From positions 279,150 to 343,149 of the forward strand of contig VWZL01000009.1 of NCBI GenBank assembly GCA_013396915.1: 64,000 nucleotides of DNA. The letters run 5' to 3'. How positions within the stretch are numbered: the stretch's first letter is position 1; every line of letters begins with the position of its first letter. The notes below the pieces were generated by a model that was not told the DNA's origin, did no database searches, and saw only the letters and a program-made list of their open reading frames with translations. Both the position numbers and the translations under genes were made by a program. The DNA comes from Stercorarius parasiticus. Taxonomy: Eukaryota; Chordata; Aves; Charadriiformes; Stercorariidae. Shown piece by piece: positions 13,901 through 27,800 of the stretch.

Positions 13901-16450
13901 CGCCTCTGTCCATTCCGGTTGCCCAACAGTAACTGGTTTAAAAGTAAGAAAAGGGAAGAGTGAAGGCCTGAACGTTAACTCATTGAAACTGTGAAAGATA
14001 AAACTGGTAACGTTTCTGTTTGTGATCTGGATGTTTCTGAATGGCCAGAGGCACGGAGAGACACGTGCCGCACTTCAGTTAAACGTGACGTAAATCTGCG
14101 CATCAAAGATTTCCATTTAGAAGATAATCTAGATCAATGGCATATATAGTCGAAAAGTGTTAATATAGGTATCGGCATAAACAGAGGTATACACGTTCAC
14201 TGTGCGGATATTTGACTTTTGTTCAAAGCGCTTCATTTTCATCACATTCTGCCAAAGAGTCCGTGATGCCTCTCTGTGCATGCAAATGCTTCTAGAGCTA
14301 TTTGTATTCATATATACATATAAGAATTTCTTCATACAGAAATTTATGTACGTGTAAATTGTGTGAATGTAAATATAAGATAGGCCATATGTCCCAAAAG
14401 TCCCAAAAGAGCATCTGATGTTGATACGTAGACAGTGTGTTAAGGACCTTCCTAATTAATAACCCAGATTAAAACCTCTTGGCAATCAATTAAGATTAAT
14501 GACAGAAGTCATTCTCTATCCCCCTACGCCCGCGTCTCGGGCTGTGAAAACCCTGGGTCGTGAAACTTTAATCCTGTTATCTGCTGCCTCCTTCATCTGA
14601 AAAGCCTCCAGATTAACGCAGCAGACATTATCGAATTTACAAGCAGCCGCTCGGACAGCTGCCCTACTTTGGGCAGTTAATGGAAAGGGAACTAATCTGG
14701 TTAGGGGTGCGGGACGAGTTCATAAATCTGGAGGCCCAAGACAGTTAAAGCTGGCACGTCTCTCCCGGAGGCCCGTGACGGAAGGAACCTGCGGGAAGGC
14801 AGGCGGGCTGCCGGGGGCGCTGGGGCAGGGCTGTGCCCGGGCTGGCTCCGGGGTCTGCGCCGGGCTGGGTGGGACACGCGCTGCCCTCTCGTCACTGGAA
14901 GCCAGGCAGTGGTCAATGCAGCTGGTTCTGCTGCAGCCCGCTCCATAAAGCAGATGTTTTGAGGAATCAAGAGACCAAGTTTGCTTTTTCCCCTTTTGAA
15001 TCATGCCCGATGAAACCAACACTTTTTAACAAAAACTGCACTGCCAAATGAAATGTTTTCTTTTTCGTATAGCTTGCGGGGGGCGGGGGGAAGAACTGTA
15101 ACGCTCTTCAGGGTGGCAGAGAAGGTATTTGACAGCTGTAGCAAATTCTGTTCCACCCAGAAAAGATTAACTTTTCCTTTCTTAATAGCCATTATCCCCA
15201 TGCTGCCAGCACGGGAATATTTGGGCAGGAAACATTTAAGAAACAGCTTAAGTTGCCGCGATGTACAGCGTATTTGTCGCGTTTGAGGCGGCCTGAAGCA
15301 CTCATCTTTCAGACGGCTGTTTGTAAACTCATAGAGACAGCAAGAATTCTTCTGGCTGCACGCTCTGGTGGCAGTACTCCGTCTGAATAGGGGAATTTGC
15401 AATGAGTACTCTTAACGGGCTTTCTGCTCCTTTCTGTAACAGTGAACTTATTAATTTTAAGAGTAATCACGGGTCTGTTCTGGAAGTTTAAGGAAAACTT
15501 CAGCTCCAGTTTAGCTCTGAGGTCTATACAAATTCCCACTTGAAGGAACGGCAGAAGGAATATTTTGGCCGAAACATTTAAGAAAAAGAGGTGCTCTGAC
15601 TCCCTTCTTACAGTCGCCACCGCAACGGCGCAGGCGTTCAGCTCTGGTGCCTGCCTGAACCCAACGCTGTGGGCTGAACGGTGCCATAACCTCAGTTAAA
15701 ACCCTCGGACAGTCAACTGGTTTAGCAAAGCACCCCAAAACTACTGTGGTTCATTCTTCATTGCCCCTTTAATTTAAAAAAGGAAAGAAAGTATAAATAG
15801 GAGTATGAACGCAGGGTAATGCATCGTTTCTAAGTTATCCTGTTAGGGCAGAAAAGAAAACACGGCTTTGAAAACAAAACCTCCTGCTGCGGACTCCGCT
15901 GTGTTTGATGGGAGCCCTTCAAAAGAGTTCATGGCTTAACGGAGGCTGTTTATGTGGGGACTTCGATCTGTACCTGCTGTCCCCTGTCACTCCCTGGAAA
16001 CTTGGCGGCAGATGTTGCAGCGTTAAGTTGTCTCTGAAGTGGCTCTCTGTCCCCATCTCCCCACCACAACGGAGTCAAACTATGTTAGATCTCTTTATTT
16101 GTGCCCGAGGCATGTTTGGGAGCGCAGCTGTGTCCACCCCCACTCTACCTTTAGTGTTTCAGCCCCCAGGCGGCAAATGTGAGACCAAAACTGTTCTGCC
16201 ACTCTTCACTACATCTGCTGACAGTCCCGCAGCCTCGCTGCAGGCTGCCCAGGACCTCTGCCTCCGCTCGCAACAGATGTCGGCAGCAACCTGCTCGCTC
16301 ACACCTGTACAGCCTCCCAACCTCGCGGATCGCTGCCTGAAAAATTCATGACTCGAAGGACTTCCATCCACAATCAAAGCTTCTCGGCTCGACCGCGTGC
16401 GGCCTCAAACTGGGCCACCCTCGGCATTGTCTGGCAACGTGGCAGAGGTG

Positions 16451-16465
16451 GGAGAGAGAGAGAGG
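16451..16465. repeat. Short (GA)n repeat
   Basis: A run of about seven GA units lies in a purine-rich plus-strand stretch in the left flank of the window. Confidence 0.85.
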
Positions 16466-18059
16466 GAAGAAAAAGCTCACTCTGCTTTGATACTTCATGC
16501 CTAAATTCCAATTACTTGATCAAGGACTTGAATTCAGCAGTGAATTCTTCTACAAATGGGAACTACCAAGTTCTTAGACAATACAAGAAAGAAGACAAAA
16601 CCGAACAGCTATGTGGCTGCTGTGTACCGTAACGGTGCTACCGGAGTAAGCATGCGCGTGCCTGTCTCGCTGCACGTACACGTGCCTGCTCATCCGTGCG
16701 CCGACTTAGACCCAGCGGGTGCAACGTGGCATCTCTACCTTGCAAGTTATGAACAACTAAAAAGATGTGATCTTTTTTCCTAAGATATAAATTAACGCGC
16801 CAGACAGAAATTGCAGTCCTACGGTGTCGCAGGTCACACCTTAACAGCCACTGGTTCAGATTTTATTCGTCAGTGCAAATTCTGCTCCTTTTTTCAGTGG
16901 GGATACTGAAGATTAGCGGGGTACTTCTCTGTTTCTCATAAACCGAGACGTTGGTCGGTGTCTTCCTGTCAAGCCCAGAGAAGGCGGATGCCTGACGTCA
17001 CAACGGCTCAGCAAAGCCTTCCCTGGACGGCAAGTGATACCTGTCTTTACGGCCAGAAACCCTCAAAACTAGGCCTGACTGACAGTTTTCTTGCCTGTTC
17101 AGGCACCGTTTCTTCTGCGTTCCTATTTACGTTGAATTTACCTGTTGAACTGTATTGTACTGTATATTTTGTATACAGATTCGGTATTGTTAATTGTGCT
17201 ACACGTAACGTGCATCATTCACGCAAACAGTAAATAACTTGCCAACGGGACAGCTGGAATGGTTAACACTAGTATTTGACTACGCTCCCTATTTCCAGCA
17301 TTGCCCTTTGTCACGCTTCCAACGTTTGTCCTTGTCTTCATTAAAGCTCGCCTCTCCTTCCTTTAGAACAGTACCAAACTTCATCCCAGGAAAATAATCA
17401 CAATACGGATTACTTCTCGTTCTCCCAAAGGTAACTCCCTCCCTTTAATCCCTCTTATTTTTTTATGTCATCTTTATAGGGTATGTTGCAAAAATGGCGT
17501 TCTGGCACAGCGTACTGCTTTGTGGTATGAGAGCATCTGGTCTGTCACGCCCTTCTGGGGCCGAGGTGCTGAGTCTCTGTAGCGGAGGCCAGTTTTTCAT
17601 GGCTCATGAGCGTACTCAAAGAAAGGCTTGTCGGAGAAACAAGCTTCCTCACCTTTTTTTCTGTGAAAGTTGCCCTTGGCATGGAAGCGTAAAGCTTAGT
17701 GACGCAACTTGCGTGAAAGTTATTGGTGGTCACTTACGTTTGATATTCTGAGTGCCAGACCCTGCTCTTACAAATAGCTGGCTGTAAGAAAGATTTGAGT
17801 ATTTGTTGCAGAGAGTTTACATTGAATGACGTGTGTGCTATGTTTTGGTTTTCCACCTGAACACGCACACAATACAGAATCCTTCACTCCGTTTTCAGGA
17901 GATCCGTGTTTCTGCAACATTCCTGGGCTGGTATGATGCATCTTTTCGTGCGCTTTGTTTCCCCAAGGCATTATTTTTCCTGTTGCGCCATCCTTTTGGC
18001 TGCAGTGCTTTCTTTGGTTAAGGTCAGGGGATTACCAGTGCAACGTGCCCCTCCTTTGC

Positions 18060-19374
<1,315 letters not shown>

Positions 19375-19542
19375 CTTAATTGGCGTATACCACTTCTCCT
19401 GAATGGCTGGTGAGGTAGGCTTTGGTTTACGTGGTTTAGGATGAAAAGGTTCTTCTGGTTCTTCTGGGAGTTTCACCACAGCATTTTTTGCTTTTTCTAA
19501 TCTAGCCCCTTCTTCAGTGGATCCTTTATCGCCCCAGCGAAC
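19375..19542 (-). CDS. ANTXR2: ANTXR2 exon 15 (cytoplasmic Ant_C domain)
   Basis: The 168-nt exon encodes 56 codons in phase 0. It begins [20 protein letters not shown] and ends EKWYTPIK. The first 20 codons and the KWYTPIK end are nearly invariant in the family. The middle segment ([20 protein letters not shown] and following) is a proline, acidic and basic linker that is more variable. [11 protein letters not shown] rather than [11 protein letters not shown] points to ANTXR2 over ANTXR1. The exon length equals what I recall for human. The acceptor is CTTTATTTAG and the donor ATTAAG|GTAATC. If unspliced, nine more codons follow before a stop. Confidence 0.97.
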
Positions 19543-22500
19543 CTAAATAAAGGCAGGGTTCAGACATAAATGCGCTGTATGGAAAGGACAAGGACACAGT
19601 TGCAAATAACGGAAGTAGCTGAAAAAGTTTAAGTTTGGGAAAAAGTTCTATGTAAACAAGAGGGGAGGTACTGAGGAAAACGTTCCCTCTTCGTTTTTGA
19701 TGACAAGCATTCTTAGTTAAATGCATTCGTAAACGTGAGTCTCTCGTAGCGCAAAGTCAAGAGAAATTCTGAGAGAGAAGTCTACCACGCATCACACAGG
19801 CTGTACAGGAGACGGGAAATCTGGGAAATCTTCTTTCATTGATGACGTAAAAATACCATTTCCGGTTCTGATTTATCCTAAAATACCAGACCTTAATCTG
19901 GCACCGATGGAAGCCTAGAATTTTGTCAGCCCGGATTTCCTAACGCAGCGTGTTTGTTGAGAACCCCAATTTAGGTAGAAGACCGTACTCGAGGAAGTTT
20001 TAGCAGGAGCTCCTTGAAGCTGCTCAGGTTTTCAAGTAGTTCTGCAAGAAGACACACCCTGGAGAAAACACGGATGAAGCAGACTAACCTGCATAATAAG
20101 TAAACGTAAAACACGTAGCAGTGTATATTTTATCACTGCCGCAAGTATATAAGTATATACAAAGGGTTCGAAGGGAAAGGAAACCTGGATTATTGCCGTC
20201 GGCGAGACAATCACCGATTTCCACTTCCATAAAAGTCCCCCTAAGAGAGATGATTTGTCCTGCTACGGCAGTCTCATTTCAGCTGCTATTGGAAACACCC
20301 TGCAGCAATCTGAGCAAGGATGTTTGCTGCATTGTACAAAGAAACAAACCCAGGCAAGACTGCTACTTCATCATCCAAAAAGAGCATCTAAAAGCTATGG
20401 CTGGAGCTTGAAAGTTCTTAGTAGAACTGGCCTGGATTATGTTCAGCGCAAGACTTTCTAAATCATGCCATCTGCTACAGTCTGGCCTGTAAGGAGGACC
20501 TGATCCACCTAAGCCAGGCAATTAAAATCTCACATTACGTCCTGGGTAAATGTGACGCACTGAGTCGTCATGAAGACTGTTACTGGAAAACAGCTAACTG
20601 TTACTGCCGTCCCCCACCGACATGCTTGTTTTTTTCGGGGACCTCCTGACTGGAGATGCCAGGCATGAAAAGAGAAGAATCCAAGAAAAATTAGAGAAGA
20701 CTGACCTTCCACGCCCAGGGAAAGAATCAAGAGCCTCGCTGCACACTGCTTGGCAGGTGTATGTCAGTTCTGTCTTGCTACCTGCCCACTCAAGCACTCG
20801 GAAAGTCGGCAGAAGAACATGGGGATGCAACAGCTCTGCCACTGCAAAGGGGCCCACCAGGAAAAAGAGGTGCCCCTGGTCTGCTGCTTCCCGGAGGGAG
20901 GGCGAAGACCGCTCCAGGTCTTGCTAGGGACACTGCGACGTGCCGGGATAACCGAGCCAGAAGATGGGAGGAGGAAGCAGCCTGACCTCCGCATACTCAT
21001 CGGCGCCGTGTGTAGAACGTGCTGATACGGGAAGTGAGGAAAATACGTAGGCGAGCCAGAGTCGAGCCCCCTTCAGAAAAATGAAATACCCTGGAGGAAA
21101 ATCTTGTCATTTTATCACCACCGCCAAGTGTTCTTTACCACTGCAATCTCAATGCAGAGAATGAGAGCAGCGAAGTACGACAGAGCTTACTTTGGTCTTT
21201 AATACTGTAACTCACCTTGGTAAAATACAGACCGTCATTTCTCAGGAGGGGGGGACTGTTTTGAACCTTTCTGTTACTTTGAACTTTGCTGTTTGGCTTG
21301 CTTAGCGATTTCTTTTTCTGTCTGGGGAAGCCTCTCTCTGCAATATTAGAATGGGCTTTCATGTCCAAGTAGGCCCTGCTGAGTCATTAAAATGCATCTG
21401 TATCTTTCACTGTGATCAATGGTACGTCTACGGTGGTTTTTATGAGGTGGTTAAAATGTATTTTAAACGCTGCTAAAACCGTTTAGAGATACATGGTGGA
21501 TTCCTTACTGATAGAAATGACCTCCTCCTTCAGATTAAAGCGACTTCGCCCAGAAGAAACCAGAATTTGTGGAGTCCGACAACACAACTTTGGCATAAAA
21601 GCTTACGGCCTGTAATGGGTGGGGTCTAGAAATGACATCATAAAACTTGAACGCAATGCCAAAAGACAGATCGAGGAAGAGCGAACAACACTGGCTAAAT
21701 TGCTCTGGACTGTCGCAGGCGGGTGAAGCTGGTGGGGAAGGCCGGGGTGAACGTGTAACTGCCCCAAAAGGGAATATAGTAAGCGAAGAGAGGTAGGACA
21801 GGAGCGGTAAGCGGAAGTTTACTTGTTCGTGCTCTCCTTTTCTCGATGCAAGGAAGCTGCCACAAGAACCAGGCTGCCGGAAGAATGGCAGAAGAACTGA
21901 GCACAGAGAAACAACAAAAGATATAGACAACCGCATTAGCACGTGAACTGAAAACAGGGAAGAAAGGTCCGTTACTAGTCCATCAAGTTTTTCGTTGGCC
22001 ACAGTAGAGAAACCACATGTAACTGTCAGGTAAGGAATGCCCTGCCTTTGGCCGGCTCACCATCACCATCCTGTTAGACTGGTTTTGTTCTCTCTCTCCT
22101 TTCCACACTTGCTCTGCCCTCATTCACCCAACGAGCAACGTGCTCTCTTGAGCCAGGGAAAGGTATGAGGTCTGGTGCCACTCTGTCCGCACAGCCGGCA
22201 TGGGCTGCTACGCCAGCGATTCCCTCAGCCCCACCGTTCACAGCTCCAAATTCAAGCGCCGAGGCATTTACGATGTGGCGCCCAGCCCCCGAAATTTGTT
22301 AGTGCTCTGGGGTGCCAGGGGAAGACAGACACAGCTCCGCAGAATGAGGCGCCTTTCAAGAGCCCGTGATTGTGTAGTCAGCAATATCATTCGGTTTACG
22401 TCTTTAGCCCTTAGTCCTGCACAAAATTCCTAGCACAGACGAAAAAGTTTTCTAACCTCATCATTACCTTCTGCTCTCTTCTTTGAAGAGGAACTACTGT

Positions 22501-23518
22501 ATTTTTGCCATGTGATGAACACGCGTTTCTTTATGGTACTGCTGTTACTTGTGTTCACGGGGTATCGATCAGTTTTCTCTTTAATCGCGCAAGATCCCAT
22601 TTACAAACCGTAATGATTAAACCCTGGAGCCCCTCCTGGATCTCCTCTTGGAGGCTCGTCATGGCTCCCGTTAGAAATCCAGGCTTGTCGTTCTTTACGG
22701 TGGGAAGTATTTTCTAGTTTGCCTTTGAAGAGCACTGCACTAAATGTTCTCTTTTTCTAAAACCTGAAGCTCTTCTAAATTAGCAATTCTGAACTGCTGA
22801 AGGAAGCACGTATAAACAACACAGCTTTAACCTTGCACGCTCTACTGCCGCATTTAAAAAGAACTCAAGCGAAGCTGATTCCTAGGCCGATACCTTTAAA
22901 GTTTCATCAAGATACGTCAGTATGGCCTGGGTGGGTATTTCAGAGAGAGACAGTTTCCAAGACCGAAGTTAAAAACTGCAGCAAACTGCTTTGCAGATTC
23001 CATAAAGGCTGACTTGACTATGAAATCTGACATAAGGACGTGCCCATAAGGATGCACGCTTTTCATTCTGTTTTAATTAACATGATGCTATCGTGTCTCT
23101 TCAAAGACAGGCACTGTTGTCGCTGTGAGTTCCTTTGGGATCAGGCCTCTCCTTAGCGTCACCATTGTCAGCGCATTTGGCTGGCCCACAGTTGGAGGAC
23201 TTATGTTTCACTGTAATTTCTTCCAAAACATTCAGAAAAGGCTCTCACCCTCTCTTTCTCATTAGCTTGATGGAAAGAGCATGTCTTTAGGCAGCTATTT
23301 AAAGTTCCGGTCAAACGGAACTACTGAAAGCTGTTCTTTCATAGGCAAGGTCAGAATTGTTCGATACGGTAAAAAATTTCACAAGGCTTACGTCACTGGG
23401 AAGGAAGAACGCGTTATGCCCTTGTATTTTCAGTACACCTTAGAAGTCCTCGTTCCCAGCATTTGCAGCCTGAGAGAGCTTGCGCTTTAGGCAATTGGCA
23501 TTTCCGTATCGTACTAAC
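19543..23518 (-). other. ANTXR2: Intron between exons 14 and 15
   Basis: This is a 3,976-bp phase-0 intron. It contains several unrecognised open frames on both strands, the longest being 21535-22002 minus (155 codons). No transposon was recognised. A TGGCGCCCAG string near 22275 looks like a retroviral primer-binding site but has no LTR around it (see rejected items). Confidence 0.8.
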
Positions 23519-23614
23519 CTCCATCCTCTTGATTCCTCCAACTCCTCGTCCACCGTAGTAGGACGCATCCACCGTGGGCCATTTCTTTGTAGGCAGGGGC
23601 TCTTGTTCTTCTTC
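23519..23614 (-). CDS. ANTXR2: ANTXR2 exon 14 (start of cytoplasmic Ant_C domain)
   Basis: The 96-nt exon encodes 32 codons in phase 0. It opens with an acidic [12 protein letters not shown] segment and then [18 protein letters not shown] and ME. The stretch [15 protein letters not shown] is the most conserved part of the cytoplasmic domain shared by ANTXR1 and ANTXR2, a region linked in the literature to cytoskeletal coupling and tyrosine phosphorylation; the paired Tyr are intact here. The acceptor is TTGACAG and the donor ATGGAG|GTTAGT has a non-consensus third base. Confidence 0.96.
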
Positions 23615-24663
23615 CTGTCAACAAATTCAAATAACGTTTACTTTAAAAAGATACCCTTTTTTTTCCCTAAGTGGCTTTTTAGTATATTTCACTGGAGTTC
23701 AGAGAGAGTAAGTTTTCCCACGTTAGGTGTGAAAGATCAGATATTTAGGTTCCCCGAGCATTTACTAATTTCCAAACAAAGTCTGGTCACGTTTGGAAAT
23801 ATTTTTCATGTTTTGCATGAGAAGAGCGTTGGTGGCGACCATTAGGGAAGTCCAAATGGGGAATCTCACTGTGGATTCTACTGACCGTCATTCAGCTGCC
23901 TCGTCCTTTTCCTTTCCACTCATATAAATAAGTAAAACACACACACAAAGGAAAGGATTTGCAGTGGCTTCTTCTGCAGAAAATACGATGCCTTTGAAGA
24001 GCCAGATCATCAGCCCTACTCATTTGGATTCAGCAGACGGTGTTCAGCAGATCTGCACATAAAGGTTACGCAGCCGATCGCAGTTTCCCAAGCCAACCTT
24101 TGTCAAACTCGCTCTTGGCTGCCTCAGCTCAATGAAGTGTGCCTTATCGTGGACTCAACTGTCAGAGTACACTCGAGTACGCTCAAGCAATTGGCTAAAT
24201 CAAGGCCAAGGGGCGACGATACGGCAGACACCAGAAGGTCCTCGGGTGCACCCTTACCCAAAAGAGGGAGAGAAATTCCCTTATAGGGGTTCTTCAGCGT
24301 CTGGAATGCCAAAGCTGTGGGAAAATGCCGTTTAAGTCATACGTGAACCTTTAGGCTGTTATACAAGAGCTTCTCAGTCTTTCTGCTTTCGCTGCGGAAT
24401 GGGAAAAACAATATTCGGCTATCTTGGGATAAAGCCCCTAAGTGTTTCTGAGGATTTGGGCTTAATTCATGCCGCGCTGAGAGGACTGAGACAGAGCAGA
24501 GATTTGGACTTTGGCCATCCTGCTCTCAGCTTAAGGCTTCCCATGGGACAGCTCTTTCTCCCTCAGCCGCTCGGACAAAGAGCCGGGTTCGCACAACAGA
24601 GGAAAGCGCGGAGGAGGGGCATTGTGTAAGCAGTGTGACGAGCGGAGCACCATCACGCCCTAC
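23615..24663 (-). other. ANTXR2: Intron between exons 13 and 14
   Basis: This is a 1,049-bp phase-0 intron. It has no recognised repeat and no coding sequence. Short open frames at 24124-24335 on both strands are not recognised. Confidence 0.85.
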
Positions 24664-24705
24664 CTCTTTTGGAGCCGGCGGAGGCGGAGGGGGATCTTTG
24701 ATGAC
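24664..24705 (-). CDS. ANTXR2: ANTXR2 exon 13 (proline-rich juxtamembrane segment)
   Basis: This 42-nt microexon encodes VIKDPPPPPPAPKE in phase 0 at both ends. It follows the transmembrane helix directly and is characteristic of ANTXR2. In human ANTXR2 the corresponding exon carries the recurrent frameshift site of hyaline fibromatosis syndrome within its proline codons. Here the six prolines are spelled CCC CCT CCG CCT CCG CCG, so the longest pure C run is only five. The proline run seems shorter than the human one (recalled). The acceptor is CTCTTTCAG and the donor GAG|GTAGGG. Confidence 0.94.
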
Positions 24706-26974
24706 CTGAAAGAGACAAACGTATAAAAGCATAAGGAATTGCACTGGCAGCATCCAAAAGCGAACAGAAAATTTTAAGAGTGAACTGTTTCCATCTGAGC
24801 CCCCCACATCTGCTTGCAAACTGGCAACCGCTGCTGCCGAGTCCCTTGGGTATCGATTATCAAGGCCTTCTGGAAATTAACACCATCCGTCTAATAGAAA
24901 ATAACATCAATTGACCGGCAGACACTCTTTGGGCAGACGTGTCTGCCACTTTGCTTCCTGACCGGATGAGACTCAGTCATTCTAAGTAATAGCCAGTGAT
25001 GAAACCCTATGGATTTAATTAGCAAGCCCGGGAGGAAAAGCATCCCGAGGTCTATGTGAGGTCTTGCATAATCTTGGGCCAAGATGCCTGCTTCCTTGTG
25101 CCATGCTGCTGGATAATTTCTGGCCCGATGACAAGTGCGAAGTGCCTTCTGGTAGCTCAGGCTTCACCTCTAGACGTCCAGATCGTTTCCGCAGATCCCA
25201 CATTTCAGGTCTAATAATTATAAGTATGTAGCTCCTTGAGTGTTCGGTGCGGAGTGCCTGCAAGCGGGAATCACATTCACAGGGCTTCTTAAACTGCTTC
25301 TGGGTAAGGCCCGCTCTTAGGATAATTCACTTACACCTATATCTAAACCTCGGCCTACGGTTTCTTCCTGTTCCCTTTCTCACATACATGTGGTAAATGT
25401 CAGGGAGTTCCTCGGTACTGACGGGAATCCGCTGAACGGCATGGGAAAGGGAAGAGGAAGGCGGCGGCCCTCTTATATTGGTTAAGATGAAAACTGAATG
25501 CACACCCATTCTTCCGCACGAAAAGCAGGTTTGTAAGCTCAAAAGAAGAACTTCAGTGGTATCGGGTCATTTTTTGTGCTTGAATATTGTACAGAAATGA
25601 CTAAAAAATACCCCGTGAATATACAGGAGTCTGTTTCTGCTGTGCCTTAGTATTATACAAACGTAACCAAAATTGTCTGTGATGACAAACATCTCGATCT
25701 CCCAATACAGGATTTAGTACCTTGACTGAAATATGTCTTATTTTATTCACTCTCTGCTATTAATTGTAGTACTTCCATTTACTCTTCCTCTACCTATAAA
25801 TAATGTCACTACACAGACGAATAGGAAGTATTACCGAGAGGTTTCCGTCTTGATAGACGTTTCAAGCCACAGTTCCACCCAGACAGACGCTAGTTACTAC
25901 CGAAACAAGCTATGGAATTTTAGCACCGGACACGGGAATTCTATGAAATAAGAGATCGTTATGGCACCCTTGGAAACGTTCTTCCGCAGCCCTTCAGGTG
26001 TAAGATACTGAATTGTTCATCAAGCAAGCTCAGAGTACTTTGAGTGGATTGGAAAGCCATCTATGGATTTTAACCAGACATCCCTTCGCTGCTATGATGT
26101 TGCAAAAACATGCCAGAAATTACTTTTCTTTAAGTCTTTGGAATTACTGCCCTAACTTTACAAGAAACAACACGGAGGGATCATGGGACGATGCTGAGCG
26201 AGGCTTTCAAAAGCATGAAGGTATTTACTTCTCACCGAGAGCAATTAAAAGGCTGGAAACGGTAAAACGGTACTTTCAATATATTAAGGGTCACCTTATC
26301 TTATTTAATCCCCATTCCTATTTCCCTTTTGCCCGTCTCTAATGATTATCTCAAAAAAAATGTATTTTGCTGCCAAAACTGCAAGCTGTACAGGGGGGAA
26401 AGGCCTAGCTAGGTTGCGGACTTATACGGATACATATTAAGCGCTATCATCACTCCACTTTCGATAGTTCTACAATTCTTAGGCCTTGCAGTTTCTCCTG
26501 AGCAAAGACAGCTTTGCAGAGTAAACTTCTGTGTGACGCGTGCTAAAGTTTGCTTGGGCCCTACGCCTGTTGATATTCCTATATATATTCCTAATATTTA
26601 TCTATATTCCTAGATGCAGAATCAAAATTTCTACCCCAGTAAATCAAGAAAACCTGTGTTTTTTGGGCCCCAGTGGGCTTCAGAAGTCATGAGTCAATGG
26701 CAGTTTTTGTTTGACTCCCTGAGCAACCGATCTAATCCTATGCCAGCTGCTAAACTCCTTGAAGTTGCAGGGTAAACTTGATTTGAAGCTAACCAATACA
26801 TTAATTAGCTGCTATTTCTAATAGCTTCACAGAATGAAACTTGTTTTAAACGTGACAGCGGTGTGAGAAAATAATCTGCTTTGAGTAGCAGATACTCACC
26901 CCTGCTGACAGAAGTGGAATGTAAATGCCTGCATCCTTATGTTTGCACAGGCTCCTCACACTCACACTCTCTCT

Positions 26975-26998
26975 CACACACGCGCGCGCGCACGCACA
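26975..26998. repeat. Alternating purine-pyrimidine (CA/CG) tract
   Basis: The stretch is 24 bases of strict pyrimidine-purine alternation, CACACACG-type flanks around a (CG)5 core. It is preceded by CT- and CA-rich repeats from about 26951. Such tracts can adopt Z-DNA. It lies in the intron between exons 12 and 13. Confidence 0.9.
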
Positions 26999-27252
26999 AA
27001 GATGGTTTTCCGGCTTGTGTGATAGGTCCAAGTGAAATCAGTAGAAAGCCATTTTTCAAAAAGAGAAATCCGAGGAACCAACGCAGCTTTGGCAGAAAAC
27101 AATGCAAATGCAGCATGAAACTGCGCCCACTGAAGATCGTAACGTCGCAAATCAACTTTTCCTGAACTCGAGATTCAGATTGTTTAAACACGGAAGACTC
27201 TGCGTAACGCCGCTGTCTTATTAACCCCACGCAGAGATGGATTACTTCCTAA

Positions 27253-27296
27253 TTTTATTTTGTTTTGTTTCGTTTTGTTTTATCATCATCATCATC
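27253..27296. repeat. (TTTTG)n followed by (ATC)5 simple repeats
   Basis: An imperfect (TTTTG) pentamer array, with one C interruption, runs to about 27281 and is followed directly by five ATC units at 27282-27296. It is an intronic microsatellite with no evident function. Confidence 0.9.
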
Positions 27297-27782
27297 AGGC
27301 AAGGCTGCGTCTTATTTATTTAGTTGCTAAGAGTGAAGACTTGAGTTTGGAGGAGAGCCGATTTCTTACCAAAAAAAAAGAAAGAAAAAAAGTTAGTTGC
27401 TTCAGGCACCAGTCCCTTTGATCTGCTCATTAACACTTTTCAAATGTTCGCGTGATGTGGGCATTAGGAAATGTCAGCACCAGAGCCTGAAGCCAGCTTG
27501 ATGCGATCATATGTTCTGATATTGAGGGAAGAGTGAAAGAACTGTCAACAGTGAACTGCCTTTAAAAAAAGGGGTGGGGGGAGGAAGAAAAGGAAAAAGG
27601 AGTCCCCCTGCCCCAGTCTGTAAGTGTGCACGGGCCTCAGCGCCAGGAACGCTCTCAGACGGGGTCCTGGCGAGGACGGAGCGGAGTGCCCGAACCACCT
27701 GAAGCTCTGCCTGCAGGCGGTCGGGATTTTGCGCTCGCGTGGCTCCGGACGCTCATTCTGTCCTGTCCACAGCACCTTTTGC

Positions 27783-27800
27783 CTCTCTCTCTCTCTCTCT
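27783..27800. repeat. (CT)9 dinucleotide repeat
   Basis: Nine CT units lie within a GC-rich intronic patch. Together with the flanking bases they form a pure pyrimidine run on the plus strand. Confidence 0.92.

Larger units (their letters stand above)
1..18059 (-). other. ANTXR2: Probable start of the last ANTXR2 intron; no genes seen
   Basis: No recognisable last exon (which in human ANTXR2 continues with a CINF-type motif) was found on the minus strand. The region is therefore most simply the beginning of a last intron of at least 18 kb. Part of it could instead be the 3' UTR of the read-through form; the nearest AATAAA on the minus strand is at 16862-16867 and an ATTAAA is at 17444-17449. 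CpG-rich patches near 1060-1240, 3045-3340, 4700-5000, 5800-6260, 8930-9140, 11040-11330 and 14740-14930 produce many long but unrecognised open frames. Palindromes at 9175-9202 and 10857-10911 are listed separately. Confidence 0.65.

Noticed and set aside
21535..22002. Minus-strand open frame of 155 codons.
   Set aside because: It is intronic, not recognised and has no splice support.
22265..22300. TGGCGCCCAG string resembling a retroviral primer-binding site.
   Set aside because: No LTR, polypurine tract or gag/pol reading was seen on either side.
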